Shown here piece after piece: positions 35,316 through 44,751 of a DNA stretch of 64,000 nt. Each line of letters begins with the position of its first letter. Positions within the stretch are counted from its first letter, which is position 1. The translations under genes and the position numbers were made by a program. The DNA comes from Pseudomonas sp. Q11 (GTDB taxonomy: Bacteria; Pseudomonadota; Gammaproteobacteria; Pseudomonadales; Pseudomonadaceae): positions 1 through 64,000 of the forward strand of contig NZ_JAKNQY010000002.1 in the NCBI RefSeq assembly GCF_024494355.1, given 5' to 3'. The notes beneath the pieces are model-generated. The model saw nothing but the letters and a program-made list of their open reading frames with translations. It did not search any database and had not been told where the DNA came from.

Positions 35316-36791
35316 ATGAAACAGCCTGTCTTCGATTTCAAAAGAGAGCTATCGGATAATGTTCGTTCACGTTTTTTTATTGGCGGCCAGTGGTTGCCGG
35401 TGCAAGGAATCCAGCGCAACGTGCTGATTGATCCTTCGAGCGAAGTGCCCGTATGCGATATCCCATTGGCGAATTTTTCCGATATCGATCAAGCCGTTGC
35501 TGCCGCACGTGAGGCTTTCGATGTTGGGCCTTGGGCGCGCATGACAGGTCCGGAGAGGGCGGTGCATTTGCGGCAATTTGCAGAGATCGTCAATGATCGT
35601 TTGCCATTGTTCATCCGTCTCTGGACTGCACAGGTTGGGGCGCCGGTGGCATTTGCCGGCCTTTTTTCCGGTGTTGCGCCGAGCATGCTCGAGTATTACG
35701 CACAGCTGGCTGAAACATTCGAATTCACTCAAATACGCGATACCTATCAAGGGAAGGCTAATGTCGTCCGTCATCCAGTGGGGGTCACTGCACTAATTGC
35801 TCCATGGAACGCGCAGTTACCTATCCTGGCCTACAAGTTGGGCGCCGCGCTCGCGGCGGGTTGTACCGTGGTTATCAAATCGCCCCCGGAATCACCCTTT
35901 GATGCTCTAGTGTTAGCCGAATGTGCTGAGGAAGCTGGAATTCCTTCCGGCGTGATCAATGTTGTCACTGCAGATCGCGAGGAAGGTGCCCATCTTGTGG
36001 CGTCAGCCGGGGTGGACAAGGTCAGTTTTACCGGCAGCACTGCAGTGGGCAAAGTCATCGCGAACGTGTGCATCCAGCGCATGGCGCGTTTCACTTTGGA
36101 GTTGGGCGGTAAATCCGCCGCCATCATGCTGGATGACGCCGACCTGCAAACGACTGTCGGCGTTCTGGCCCATTTCAGCATGCCGTTTTCCGGACAGATT
36201 TGTTTCGCACAAACCCGGCTGCTGATTCCCAGGTCGCGCTATGAAGAGTTCGTCACCGCCTATACACAGGCGATTGCCACCCTGACGATTGGCGACCCTT
36301 GGGACGACACGACTCACTTGGGGCCGGTGGCCAGCGCTGCTCAATATGAGCGCGTATTGACTTACATCCAGACCGGGTTAGAGGAAGGCGCGCGAATCGT
36401 CACGGGAGGTGCGCGGGTCGAAGGACGTGAATTGGGTTTCTTCATTCAGCCAACGGTGTTCGTCGACGTGACGCCTGAAATGACGATTGCACGCCAGGAG
36501 ATCTTTGGTCCGGTGGTAGTGATCATCGCCTACGACGACGATGCCCATGCTCTGCGCCTGGCCAACGACAGCGATTTCGGCCTCAGTGGGAGCGTTTTCA
36601 GCGCATCCACCGAGCGTGCGGCTGCCTTTGCGCGTCAGGTCAAGACCGGCAACGTGACCATCAATGGTCTGCAGATGGCGCCCAACGTTCCTTTTGGCGG
36701 GTTCAAACAATCAGGTATGGGACGTGAAGGCGGTCTCGAAGGCCTGGACGCTTTTCTCGAGTCCCAAGCGATCTACTTCCCCGGCATTTGA
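35316..36791 (+). CDS. NAD(P)-dependent aldehyde dehydrogenase
   Basis: This 491-residue aldehyde dehydrogenase superfamily enzyme contains APWNAQLP (oxyanion Asn), FTGSTAVGK, the general-base Glu in LELGGKSA and the catalytic Cys in SGQICFAQTR near residue 295. It lies 29 bases after the FadL gene and 21 before the GMC oxidoreductase. The pair probably oxidises an alcohol via an aldehyde to the acid. The substrate is not evident. Confidence 0.93.
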   Translation: MKQPVFDFKRELSDNVRSRFFIGGQWLPVQGIQRNVLIDPSSEVPVCDIPLANFSDIDQAVAAAREAFDVGPWARMTGPERAVHLRQFAEIVNDRLPLFIRLWTAQVGAPVAFAGLFSGVAPSMLEYYAQLAETFEFTQIRDTYQGKANVVRHPVGVTALIAPWNAQLPILAYKLGAALAAGCTVVIKSPPESPFDALVLAECAEEAGIPSGVINVVTADREEGAHLVASAGVDKVSFTGSTAVGKVIANVCIQRMARFTLELGGKSAAIMLDDADLQTTVGVLAHFSMPFSGQICFAQTRLLIPRSRYEEFVTAYTQAIATLTIGDPWDDTTHLGPVASAAQYERVLTYIQTGLEEGARIVTGGARVEGRELGFFIQPTVFVDVTPEMTIARQEIFGPVVVIIAYDDDAHALRLANDSDFGLSGSVFSASTERAAAFARQVKTGNVTINGLQMAPNVPFGGFKQSGMGREGGLEGLDAFLESQAIYFPGI

Positions 36792-36812
36792 GCCCTCTAC
36801 CGCAGGTATCTC

Positions 36813-38414
36813 ATGAAATACGATTACATTATCGTCGGTGGGGGCAGCTCCGGCTGTGTTGCCGCAAACCGCCTTGTTGTGGACCACGGCAAGCGAGTGT
36901 TATTGCTCGAGCAGGGCGCCGTGGACAAAAGCATGCTGCTGAAAATGCCAGCCGCGACGTTCAAGATGCTTTTCGAAGGAAGCCCCTACGTCAAGCAGTA
37001 TGAATCCGAACCGCAGTTGCGGATGAACGGGCGTGTGGTGCGCGTGCCGCAAGGCAATGTCATGGGCGGTGGCAGCTCTGTCAACGCCATGGCTTACACT
37101 CGCGGCTCGCGCCAGGATTACGAGCGTTGGAACATCGCACTGGGACAGCCGCAGTGGGGCTGGGACGTCTTGCTACCCTACTTCAAGCGTCAGGAAGGCA
37201 ATCAGCGTTTCGATAACGATGCACATGGCGCCGAGGGGCCACTGAAGGTCTCAGATCCACGTTACCGGGTTGAGGCTGCCGACATTTTTGTGCGCACAAT
37301 GCAGCGTGCGGGCCTGCCGTTCCGGTCGGATTTCAATGCCGGTGATCTTTACGGAGTCGGTTACCTGCAGACGTCCACTTGGCGTGGTGAACGCAGCAGC
37401 GCATCCACGGCATTCATTAAACCGATCCTCGACAACCCCTTGCTAACGGTCATCACTGGCGCTCGCGTCAATAAAATCCTGTTCGACAATGATCGGGCCG
37501 TTGGGGTCGAGTATCAGCAAAAGCAATCGCTGCACCAGGCTCATGCCGACGCAGAAGTACTCCTGGCCGCCGGCGCTTTTGCTACGCCAAAATTGCTGAT
37601 GTTGTCAGGCATTGGTCCTGCCGAGCACCTGAGCCAGCACGGCATCGACGTGCGAGTCGATTTACCGGGGGTGGGGGAGAATCTGCAAGACCACAACACG
37701 GCATTGCTGTCGATGACCACCAACGGCGCCTATGGCTACTACGGTGAAGACAAGGGGTGGCCAGCGGTGCGTAATGCGCTGCGTTACTTTGCTTTTCATG
37801 ATGGCCCCATTTCCTCAAACGGTGCCGAAACCATGGCTTTCATCAACTTGGATGACCCGCTCTCGGATCCAGACTTACAGATCTACGGAGTCGGTGTGAT
37901 GTGGCCCATGGAGGATGAAGAGAATGTGACGCACGGCTTCACCTTGATGGCCAATCTGGTCAAGCCGCTGTCCCGGGGCACTGTGCGTTTACGCTCGGCG
38001 AATCCTGATGATGAACCGCTGATCAATCCCAACTGGCTCAGCGACCCCAGTGACTGCTCGCGCCTGTTGCAGGCACTCAAGTACTTGCGTTCGATCGCTG
38101 CGACAGAACCTTTGGCTGGCATCATCCGCAAAGAGATTCAGCCGGGTATCGAAGTGCAAACGGACGAGGCGTTGATGGAGTACCTCAAGCGCACCACCGA
38201 GAGCAACTACCATCCCGTAGGCACCTGCAAAATGGGCCCTGATCATGACCCAATGAGCGTGCTACACGGTGATCTGTGTGTGCGAGGTGTATCGGGGTTG
38301 CGGGTCATTGATGCCTCCATGATGCCTAATATCATCAGCGCTAACACTAACGCACCAGTGATGGCCGTGGCGGATCGGGCCGTTACCCTGATGATGGCTA
38401 ACGGGCCAATCTAA
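36813..38414 (+). CDS. GMC-family FAD alcohol oxidoreductase
   Basis: This 533-residue flavoprotein has the FAD-binding YIIVGGGSSGCVAANRL at the N-terminus and the GMC signatures VMGGGSSVNAMAYTRG near residue 80 and a second one around LLAAGAFATPKLLMLSGIG near 255. The active-site His lies in SNYHPVGTCKMG near 468, with Asn in NTNAPVMAVAD near 515. Choline dehydrogenase-like members oxidise many primary alcohols, including aryl alcohols. It is encoded with the aldehyde dehydrogenase. Confidence 0.93.
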   Translation: MKYDYIIVGGGSSGCVAANRLVVDHGKRVLLLEQGAVDKSMLLKMPAATFKMLFEGSPYVKQYESEPQLRMNGRVVRVPQGNVMGGGSSVNAMAYTRGSRQDYERWNIALGQPQWGWDVLLPYFKRQEGNQRFDNDAHGAEGPLKVSDPRYRVEAADIFVRTMQRAGLPFRSDFNAGDLYGVGYLQTSTWRGERSSASTAFIKPILDNPLLTVITGARVNKILFDNDRAVGVEYQQKQSLHQAHADAEVLLAAGAFATPKLLMLSGIGPAEHLSQHGIDVRVDLPGVGENLQDHNTALLSMTTNGAYGYYGEDKGWPAVRNALRYFAFHDGPISSNGAETMAFINLDDPLSDPDLQIYGVGVMWPMEDEENVTHGFTLMANLVKPLSRGTVRLRSANPDDEPLINPNWLSDPSDCSRLLQALKYLRSIAATEPLAGIIRKEIQPGIEVQTDEALMEYLKRTTESNYHPVGTCKMGPDHDPMSVLHGDLCVRGVSGLRVIDASMMPNIISANTNAPVMAVADRAVTLMMANGPI

Positions 38415-38444
38415 ACCCCTATCGCTCTGTCAGGAAATCTCGAA

Positions 38445-39575
38445 ATGAGTATATGTACCAGGCGAGCTCTGGCTGTCGTGACGTTGGCGCTGGTGGCTAT
38501 CGCCGTATTCGGCGCATTGAGCACCGACGAGCGTTTTGCCCGGCGGTGTTTCACCGTATTGGCCATTGGCTTGCTCGTGACGTCCTGGCAGGTAAACCGG
38601 TATCTGACGAGGCTATCTGTAGTCTGTGAACACGCGGTAGCTGTGGCGCAGACGATGGGTGGCGGTGACTTTAGCCAGGAACCTATTACAGCAAAGGGGG
38701 GGAGCGGCTGGGAAGTTGCGCAGACCCTGTTAGATGTCCAATTGAGTTGGCGAGCGAGGTGTTTACAACGCTGCGAACAGGAGCAGACATTGCGGGGCTC
38801 AGCCCGATCATTGAATGACCAGATTCTTTCCATCGCTGACAGCACCGGCACTCAGGCAACGGGTGCTCTGACAATGGCACAAGCGTTGGAGTCGATGGGT
38901 GCTGCAATCAGTCAGATTGCTGGGCAGGCTATCACTGCGAAAAGTATTTCAAGTCAGTCGGAGCTCTTGGCCCAAAAAGGTAGCGACGTGATTGCCAACG
39001 TCATCGGGGGTGTTGAGGGGATCGTCGAGGCTGTCAATCAGTCCTCTACCCGGATTGTCGCCCTTGGACGATCCTCTGAGGAAGTTCATTCCATTATCCA
39101 GGTCATAAGAGGCATCGCTGAGCAGACAAACCTGTTGGCACTGAATGCTGCCATTGAAGCCGCACGAGCAGGGGGCGCCGGTCGAGGATTTGCCGTAGTG
39201 GCCGACGAGGTCCGTAACCTGGCCGCCAGGACCGCACAATCCACCCGGGAAGTGACTGAGATGATCGAGCGCATAAGAACTCACACGACGCAGGTGGTGG
39301 ACAGTATGCAAGCGGCAGTCATGCGGGCCAATAATGGCGTTGCATTGGCAAAAGAAGCGGGGCTCGCCATGGAGCACATCCGCGAAGGTGCACACTCATC
39401 GGCGATACTTGTGGATGAGATTTCCCAAGCGTTGAGTAACCAGACTGAAGCAGTAGTGGAAATAGCTTCACGGGTAGATGTCATGGCGCGAAAGTCTCGC
39501 AGCAATAACCTTTCCATACAAAGTCTGGCGCAAGCGTCGCAACAATTGGAAGTAGACATTTTTTCAGTGAGTTAG
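38445..39575 (+). CDS. Methyl-accepting chemotaxis protein without a sensor domain
   Basis: This 376-residue protein has two hydrophobic segments close together (residues about 7-25 and 35-50) and then a cytoplasmic signalling domain. The hairpin tip [23 protein letters not shown] is conserved; the usual EQGRGF that follows is GAGRGF here. There is no periplasmic ligand-binding domain and no room for one. It could sense the membrane or redox state, or be a truncated receptor. It follows the GMC gene by 30 bases. Confidence 0.85.
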   Translation: MSICTRRALAVVTLALVAIAVFGALSTDERFARRCFTVLAIGLLVTSWQVNRYLTRLSVVCEHAVAVAQTMGGGDFSQEPITAKGGSGWEVAQTLLDVQLSWRARCLQRCEQEQTLRGSARSLNDQILSIADSTGTQATGALTMAQALESMGAAISQIAGQAITAKSISSQSELLAQKGSDVIANVIGGVEGIVEAVNQSSTRIVALGRSSEEVHSIIQVIRGIAEQTNLLALNAAIEAARAGGAGRGFAVVADEVRNLAARTAQSTREVTEMIERIRTHTTQVVDSMQAAVMRANNGVALAKEAGLAMEHIREGAHSSAILVDEISQALSNQTEAVVEIASRVDVMARKSRSNNLSIQSLAQASQQLEVDIFSVS

Positions 39576-39922
39576 CTTAGGATAAACAGAGCTGGATGCA
39601 ACGCCCTGTTTATAACTTATTCTTACACCTGTTGCGTGAACCGCATCTAGGTCGCGCACAGTATCGTGCGACTTTTGGGATATTCATGAAGCTAATGGTT
39701 TTTCTATTACTGTGCCTTCAAGTAGTAGACCCGCCACACGGCGCACGTCCCCCGGAAGTTGTGATGGACCTCAGACGCTGCTTGGTTTTTTCCACTGGTT
39801 GATACTAATGCTGTCGAGCGCTTGGTCCAGCTTTATGCAGTAACCCCCAACTTTGCCAGCCAGTTTCACCACCTAAAAGTTTGTGAAATTTATGGGTGAG
39901 CGCCATCTGTAGGAAAATTGCG
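39576..39922. other. Intergenic stretch between the two chemoreceptor genes
   Basis: No gene seen in about 350 bases. TAAACAG (near 39583) and CTGTTTA (near 39606) could form a short hairpin after the first receptor gene. Confidence 0.35.
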
Positions 39923-41545
39923 ATGTTGTTTAGGAATATGAAAATTTCTGTTAGAGCCGCTCTATGTTTTGCCGTTATTACTACACTGTTGATTATCCTG
40001 GGCTTGATCTCGCTGTGGAGCCTGCACGCCATCCGTACTTTCGCCGCGGATGTCGAAGAGCACTCAATGGCCAGTGTCATAGCCGCCGACCGGATCGACG
40101 CCACAGCCTTGAAGCTGATGCTCGAAAGCCGCCGGCTCGTTGGGCAACCCGACATGGCGAACAAGGACGTCATTATCCAAAACATCCGGGATCTTCGCGC
40201 GTCACTGCTGACGCAAATGAAGGGGTATGGCGCGTACGTCAACGACGACAATGGGCAGCAGCTGTTCAAAGTGGTCTCCGATGGGATCCTGCGTCTGACC
40301 CGCCTGGCGCAGAATTGCATCGACTTCAGCCAGAAAGACCGGAACGTAGAGGGCGAGGCCCTGCTGGATGAGCATGTGCCGCGCTCCAGGCAAATGCAGC
40401 AGGCCCTCGACCAACTGATACAACTGAACATTGATAAGGTGCGCCGCTCTGGCATTGATTCCGCGCGAACCTATGACAACGGCGTTCAGTTCATTATCGC
40501 AATGATCTTCAGCGCTGTGCTGGCGACCTTGGCGTTGGCCTATTTTTTTACTCGCAGCATTGTGGTACCGCTGAAATATGCGTTGTCGATCAACGACACG
40601 ATTGCTCGCGGCGATCTGCGAAGCGAGATTGTGATCGAAGGCAAAGACGAACTCTCGGCTTTGCTCAAATCGGCAAAGACCATGCAAGTTAGCCTGCGTG
40701 AGACGATCCGCCTGATCGGTGATTCGTCGACCCACTTGGCATCGGCCGCTGAAGAAATGAGCGCAGTCACTGGTGAGTCCAGTCGCGGTCTGCTCCGGCA
40801 GAATCATGAAATTGAACAGGCCGCCACGGCAATGAACCAGATGGCGGTCGCGGTAGTTGGAGTGGCCCGTAACGCGGCCTCAGCCTCTGTGGCAGCGCGC
40901 TCATCGGGCGCGTCGAGCCACACGGGGTCGGATCGTGTGAAGCACACCATTACCGCTATCGAAAAATTGAGCATGACCGTCCAGAGTACCAGCAACGATG
41001 TGCAGCATTTGGCCATGCAATCTCAGGATATCAGCCAGGTGCTGGCGGTCATTCGGGCCATTGCCGAACAAACCAATCTCCTGGCGCTGAACGCGGCCAT
41101 TGAAGCTGCACGGGCCGGGGAGCAGGGCCGCGGGTTCGCGGTGGTGGCGGATGAAGTCCGGGCTCTGGCGGGCCGTACCCAGCAGTCGACCGGGGAAATT
41201 GCGCAAATCATCGAGCGGATCCGTCTGGGCACCGAGCAGGTTACCCAGGCGATGCGCGATAGTTGCCTGGAGGCTCAGGACACCCTGTTGATCGCCCATG
41301 AGGCGGGAGCGGCTCTGACGGAAATTTCCCATTCTATCGACCAGATCAATGAGATGAACATGCACATTGCCGCGAGCTCTGAAGAGCAGGCCGAAGTGGC
41401 GCATGCAGTGGATCGTAATTTAACGAGTATTCGCGATCTGTCCATGCACAGCGCCACGGGAGCGCAGCAGACCTTTGTGGCCAGTGCCGAGCTCTCCCGG
41501 CTGGCGGCCGACATGCACGGGCTCGTAGAGCGCTTTTCGATCTGA
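39923..41545 (+). CDS. Methyl-accepting chemotaxis protein (four-helix-bundle sensor)
   Basis: This 540-residue receptor has a first membrane helix (residues about 10-33), a periplasmic helical domain of about 150 residues typical of 4HB sensors, a second membrane helix near 192-212, HAMP, and a full signalling domain with [38 protein letters not shown] prefer the ATG at 39923 (TAGGAAA upstream) to the GTG at 39896. Its place in the island suggests it guides cells to an aromatic substrate (inference). Confidence 0.88.
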   Translation: MLFRNMKISVRAALCFAVITTLLIILGLISLWSLHAIRTFAADVEEHSMASVIAADRIDATALKLMLESRRLVGQPDMANKDVIIQNIRDLRASLLTQMKGYGAYVNDDNGQQLFKVVSDGILRLTRLAQNCIDFSQKDRNVEGEALLDEHVPRSRQMQQALDQLIQLNIDKVRRSGIDSARTYDNGVQFIIAMIFSAVLATLALAYFFTRSIVVPLKYALSINDTIARGDLRSEIVIEGKDELSALLKSAKTMQVSLRETIRLIGDSSTHLASAAEEMSAVTGESSRGLLRQNHEIEQAATAMNQMAVAVVGVARNAASASVAARSSGASSHTGSDRVKHTITAIEKLSMTVQSTSNDVQHLAMQSQDISQVLAVIRAIAEQTNLLALNAAIEAARAGEQGRGFAVVADEVRALAGRTQQSTGEIAQIIERIRLGTEQVTQAMRDSCLEAQDTLLIAHEAGAALTEISHSIDQINEMNMHIAASSEEQAEVAHAVDRNLTSIRDLSMHSATGAQQTFVASAELSRLAADMHGLVERFSI

Positions 41546-41751
41546 GCGTCAAACATCCATTTACGAGTAAATAATTCGGGTTGTTCTATTACGAAAGTTC
41601 TCGCAGACAACTCTCTTCGAGAGTTAGTACTCAAGTGGCTCTCTAGCCAGGTTAGCATGCCGCTTTGAATTACTTTCATGGAGAGTGAAGTTCGTATTCG
41701 TTGATTTATGAAACTCTACAACGGCAGCGTCAAAGAAGAGGCGAACTTATC

Positions 41752-42810
41752 GTGTCGCAAGTCGAACAGGACATAGAGATGCGGCTCATGGCTCGCGGTT
41801 ATCGCGCTGACCCGTCTCAGCGGGCCGCCATCAAACTTCTCGACAAGTGGCTGGGAAGTTGGCTGCGTGAAAGACGGGTTTGGTTACCGGCTCCGAAAGC
41901 TGGAGTATATCTGTGGGGTGGTGTCGGGCGCGGTAAGAGTTTCGTGATGGATGCCTTCTTCGCCGCTGCTCCGCTCGAGGCGAAGCGACGCGTGCATTTT
42001 CACGCCTTTGTGCAAGGCGTTCTGGAACGTCTCAAACAGCTCACTGGTCAGCGCAATCCGCTGGTTCTTATCGCCAGCGAAATCGCAGCGGACACTCAAC
42101 TGTTATGTTTTGATGAGTTTCATGTGCATGACATTGGCGACGCTATGTTGCTTGGCCGTCTTCTGTTGCAACTGGTAGATCAGGGGGTCGGGGTGGTAGC
42201 CACTTCCAACTATGCTCCCCAAGCGCTGTGTCCGAACCCTCTTTACCGGGACCGCTTCAAGCCGACCATCGAGATGATTGACCGCCGCTTCCATATCCAT
42301 CATCTAGACGGTGACGAAGATTATCGGCTGAACGTCGAGGGCGGTAACGTTTGGGGTGTGTTGGCACAGGTAGCGGCTGATGCCCAGGCGGACTGGGTTG
42401 AGCGACGACTGCAATTCGACTGGTCAGCCGAGCGCAACGTGCTGGTGGAGGTGAATCATCGCCCCATGAAATTGCGGGCGCGGCAGCAAGCGACGGCTTG
42501 GTTGGATTTTGAGGACTTGTGCCGCATGCCCCGTTCCTGCGGCGACTTTCTCTGGCTCAGCTGCACCTTCAAACGATTGGCCATTACCGCAGTACCGACA
42601 TTTGATGGTGAGGGCATCGACGTTCAGCAGCGCTTTCTCAATTTAATCGACATTCTCTACGACAGCGGTATTGAGTTAATTCTGATCACCGAGGAAGGTC
42701 CCCTGGCATTGTTTACCGCCAGCGCGCATATGGATTACGCGCGGACATGCAGTCGGTTGCAACAGTTACGGGTACTCGAACTCGAAAGCATGGATAGGAT
42801 AAATCTTTGA
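41752..42810 (+). CDS. ZapE/AFG1-like ATPase
   Basis: This 352-residue P-loop ATPase has Walker A GGVGRGKSF and Walker B LLCFDEFHVHD, followed by ATSNYAPQ (sensor-like) and RFLNLIDILYD. It matches the AFG1/ZapE family, whose E. coli member acts at the division ring. Pseudomonas normally has one zapE in the core genome, so this is probably an extra copy; that cannot be checked in this window. Its 5' end is uncertain: GTG at 41752 has GAAGAGG upstream, while a TTG at 41701 would add 17 residues. Confidence 0.82.
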   Translation: MSQVEQDIEMRLMARGYRADPSQRAAIKLLDKWLGSWLRERRVWLPAPKAGVYLWGGVGRGKSFVMDAFFAAAPLEAKRRVHFHAFVQGVLERLKQLTGQRNPLVLIASEIAADTQLLCFDEFHVHDIGDAMLLGRLLLQLVDQGVGVVATSNYAPQALCPNPLYRDRFKPTIEMIDRRFHIHHLDGDEDYRLNVEGGNVWGVLAQVAADAQADWVERRLQFDWSAERNVLVEVNHRPMKLRARQQATAWLDFEDLCRMPRSCGDFLWLSCTFKRLAITAVPTFDGEGIDVQQRFLNLIDILYDSGIELILITEEGPLALFTASAHMDYARTCSRLQQLRVLELESMDRINL

Positions 42811-42883
42811 TACTGTCTTGCCACCGGAGATCCTTAAGAGCTCTCAGGAGGAAACCGGGATCCGTCCGGTCTAGATCCGGTTG

Positions 42884-43298
42884 CTATCTCGGCCACGGGA
42901 ATAATGGATCGCCCTCGATCAGTAAGACCTGCCAGGGTTGACGTTTTCTGGCCCAGATGAACATCTGAGTGAGGTCGGCGAAGAAACTGATGGCTTGTCG
43001 GTGAACGCCGCGGTTGACCACGGCCCGGATCAGCGTCCAAACATCGTGTTCGGAGACGCTGATCACTGCGCCCTGGCCTGGTTACGCGCCTTGCGGATGT
43101 CGGTCAGGGATTTGCGTGGCCAGGATCCGCAGGCGTGACTCTTTGTTCTGGCCGCCCCAGCGATAACGATAAAAAGCTGACCGACACACCGTCCTTACTC
43201 ACTGAGACTCGACCGGCGAGATTGCCATCTTCCCTGAGGATGCGGCAGGCATCATTGGCGGTCAGCGACTCGAGTTCTTTGATGGTGATTTTGGCCAT
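42884..43298 (-). pseudogene. Tyrosine integrase remnant
   Basis: Reading from the ATG at 43298, MAKITIKELESLTANDACRILRED and GLAGRVS-like residues match the arm-binding domain of island integrases. At the T-tract 43171-43175 the frame shifts: FYRYRWGGQNKE continues in the next frame. ACGSWPRKSLTDIRKARNQAR then appears in the frame after a further shift. A final piece (LIRAVVNRGVHRQAISFFADLTQMFIWARKRQPWQ, quoted as two parts: LIRAVVNRGVHRQAIS and FFADLTQMFIWARKRQPW) matches the core-binding domain. The catalytic domain is missing. It lies 160 bases inside the right repeat. Confidence 0.85.
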
Positions 43299-43459
43299 GA
43301 AATGGACTCCCCCTACTTTTACCCCCACAAAAACGTCGGCTCTTGATGGACGTTACTGGACTCTCGTAGAGCAGAACACCGCTGGGGCTCAAGTAATTAC
43401 TAGCTTAGAAAAGTCCAGAGCCAGATTTTGAAATCTTTCAAGAAGTATGCAAAAGGAGA

Positions 43460-43500
43460 TGGGGTGCTAGGGGTCGAGTGTTCGAATCACTCCGTCCCGC
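43460..43500 (+). repeat. attR: second copy of the tRNA-Pro 3' part
   Basis: These 41 bases are identical to 20293-20333. The bases that follow differ at once (CCGCCA instead of CCGACCA), so this copy is not a working tRNA end. A terminator-like hairpin follows at 43511, as after the true tRNA. Confidence 0.9.
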
Positions 43501-44104
43501 CATATTATTCAAGGGTTGCGAGATTTTATCTCGCGACCCTTTTTTATTTCTCCGCGTTTTACCCCACAAAACGGCTGACTCTGGGTGGGTTTTTCGGATG
43601 TGATACCAATATCGAAATTTGTCCCAGAGGCTTTTAGTCCCAGCATGATAAGTAAGTTGACGATAGCTTGGGTTCATTCCTTTCGTGCGTGACAAGCGCT
43701 ACTCATATCGAGTCGGATACCAATGTTGTCTTCCGTAAGCCTGGCGAAGAAGATTCCGCTAGAGGGCTATCTGCCTGCCAGAATTGCATACTTTGGTTGA
43801 TGAGATAGCGCAGCAGGGCCACGAAGGGGAGTCCTTGATAGATGCTGTCGTGGAGGACGCAGGTGCAAGCAAGCTTGCTCAGGCGGGGCGTCAGCGGTTG
43901 ATTTACAACGTTCATGCGGGACCACCCCTCTTGGGTTGGTGATTGCTCGCACCACCATCAAACCCGGTAGTCCGTTCTTTTTCAGGACGGGTGTCCGATC
44001 GGGTTGAGACTTTTACAGATAAGCATCGGCTCTCGAAGGCTGGCTATCGCAGCCACCGACACCTGGTTGCCTTCAGTCAAATCGTCATCGACTCAATATT
44101 TTGC
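43501..44104. other. Right flank of the island
   Basis: The first 190 bases resemble 20334-20520 after the intact tRNA, with the hairpin copy at 43511-43547 and CCCCACAAAACG near 43562. Beyond that I see only one possible short gene (43703-43915). Confidence 0.5.
43703..43915 (-). CDS. Possible small protein, unrecognised
   Basis: A 70-residue frame starts at an ATG preceded by AGAGGGG 9 bases upstream. It reads PLTPRLSKLACTCVLHDSIY and then a hydrophobic stretch (LPFVALLRYLINQ). I recognise no family. It lies in a flank rich in decayed genes and may itself be a remnant. Confidence 0.3.
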   Translation of the reverse strand: MNVVNQPLTPRLSKLACTCVLHDSIYQGLPFVALLRYLINQSMQFWQADSPLAESSSPGLRKTTLVSDSI

Positions 44105-44713
44105 TTACCGAGCATCATCCTTGCTGCTTGCAATAATGCACCAGACGCAATCGGTGAGCAGTTCCGTCAGGTGTTGTTCAGTAGTCTCTACTTCGTTCCA
44201 TTGTAATTGGCCGTAGAGCATTCCAATGATTGTGCAGGTGATTAGGCTGGTCTTCACATCCTGCTTGTCCTGCACGCCACATTCTTCTGCGATAATTTCG
44301 TACAACAACGTTCGATGATTATTTTTTAACCGATTTGCCTGATGTTTATGTTCTTCATTGAGATTCACGAACTCTCGGGTCACCAATACCAATCGGTCCT
44401 TCTCATTCAAAGTGAAGCTGACAAAGGCCTGGACAAAGCGATGCAGCCGTCCGGCAGGGCTTTTGGCATCGTTCAGGCGGTGCTCGGTCGTGACCAGCAG
44501 GTCTGACAAAGCGGACTCAATGAGCTCGAACAACAAGCCTTCCTTGTTTTCGATGTGGTGGTACAGCGACCCGGCGTGCAGCCCTACGTGACCTGCCAGG
44601 TCACGCAAGCTGATGGCCTGGAATCCGTGGGATGCGAATAACTCGACTGCCGCGTCAACGAGCCGCTGACGGACGCTGAATGGCGAAATGGATGATGAGT
44701 CGACAGCAAGCAT
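44105..44713 (-). CDS. TetR-family regulator
   Basis: This 202-residue regulator has a TetR helix-turn-helix (RQRLVDAAVELFASHGFQAISLRDLAGHVGLHAGSLYHHIENKEGLL). The C-terminal ligand domain is of the type found in regulators of CoA-linked catabolism (inference by resemblance). A palindrome just upstream (44736) is a candidate operator. The adjacent gene on the same strand is a broken oxidoreductase. Confidence 0.88.
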   Translation of the reverse strand: MLAVDSSSISPFSVRQRLVDAAVELFASHGFQAISLRDLAGHVGLHAGSLYHHIENKEGLLFELIESALSDLLVTTEHRLNDAKSPAGRLHRFVQAFVSFTLNEKDRLVLVTREFVNLNEEHKHQANRLKNNHRTLLYEIIAEECGVQDKQDVKTSLITCTIIGMLYGQLQWNEVETTEQHLTELLTDCVWCIIASSKDDAR

Positions 44714-44735
44714 GATGGCTCCATCAAGGAAAATG

Positions 44736-44745
44736 CGAACGTTCG
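44736..44745. promoter_or_regulatory. Candidate TetR operator
   Basis: CGAACGTTCG is a perfect 10-bp palindrome 23 bases upstream of the TetR start. Its position fits autoregulation. It differs from the CGAAAAC/GTTTTCG sites assigned to the LacI proteins. Confidence 0.45.
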
Positions 44746-44751
44746 ATAGTG

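Larger units (their letters stand above)
20293..43500. mobile_element. Genomic island in tRNA-Pro(GGG), protocatechuate meta-cleavage
   Basis: A 23-kb segment lies between two perfect 41-bp copies of the tRNA-Pro 3' part. It contains an integrase relic next to the right repeat and a compact set of aromatic catabolic genes that are not part of the usual Pseudomonas core. The left copy belongs to the intact tRNA. The right copy is followed by about 200 bases resembling those after the left copy, with substitutions and small gaps. No intact recombinase, transfer or replication gene is seen, so the island looks immobile. Confidence 0.85.
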
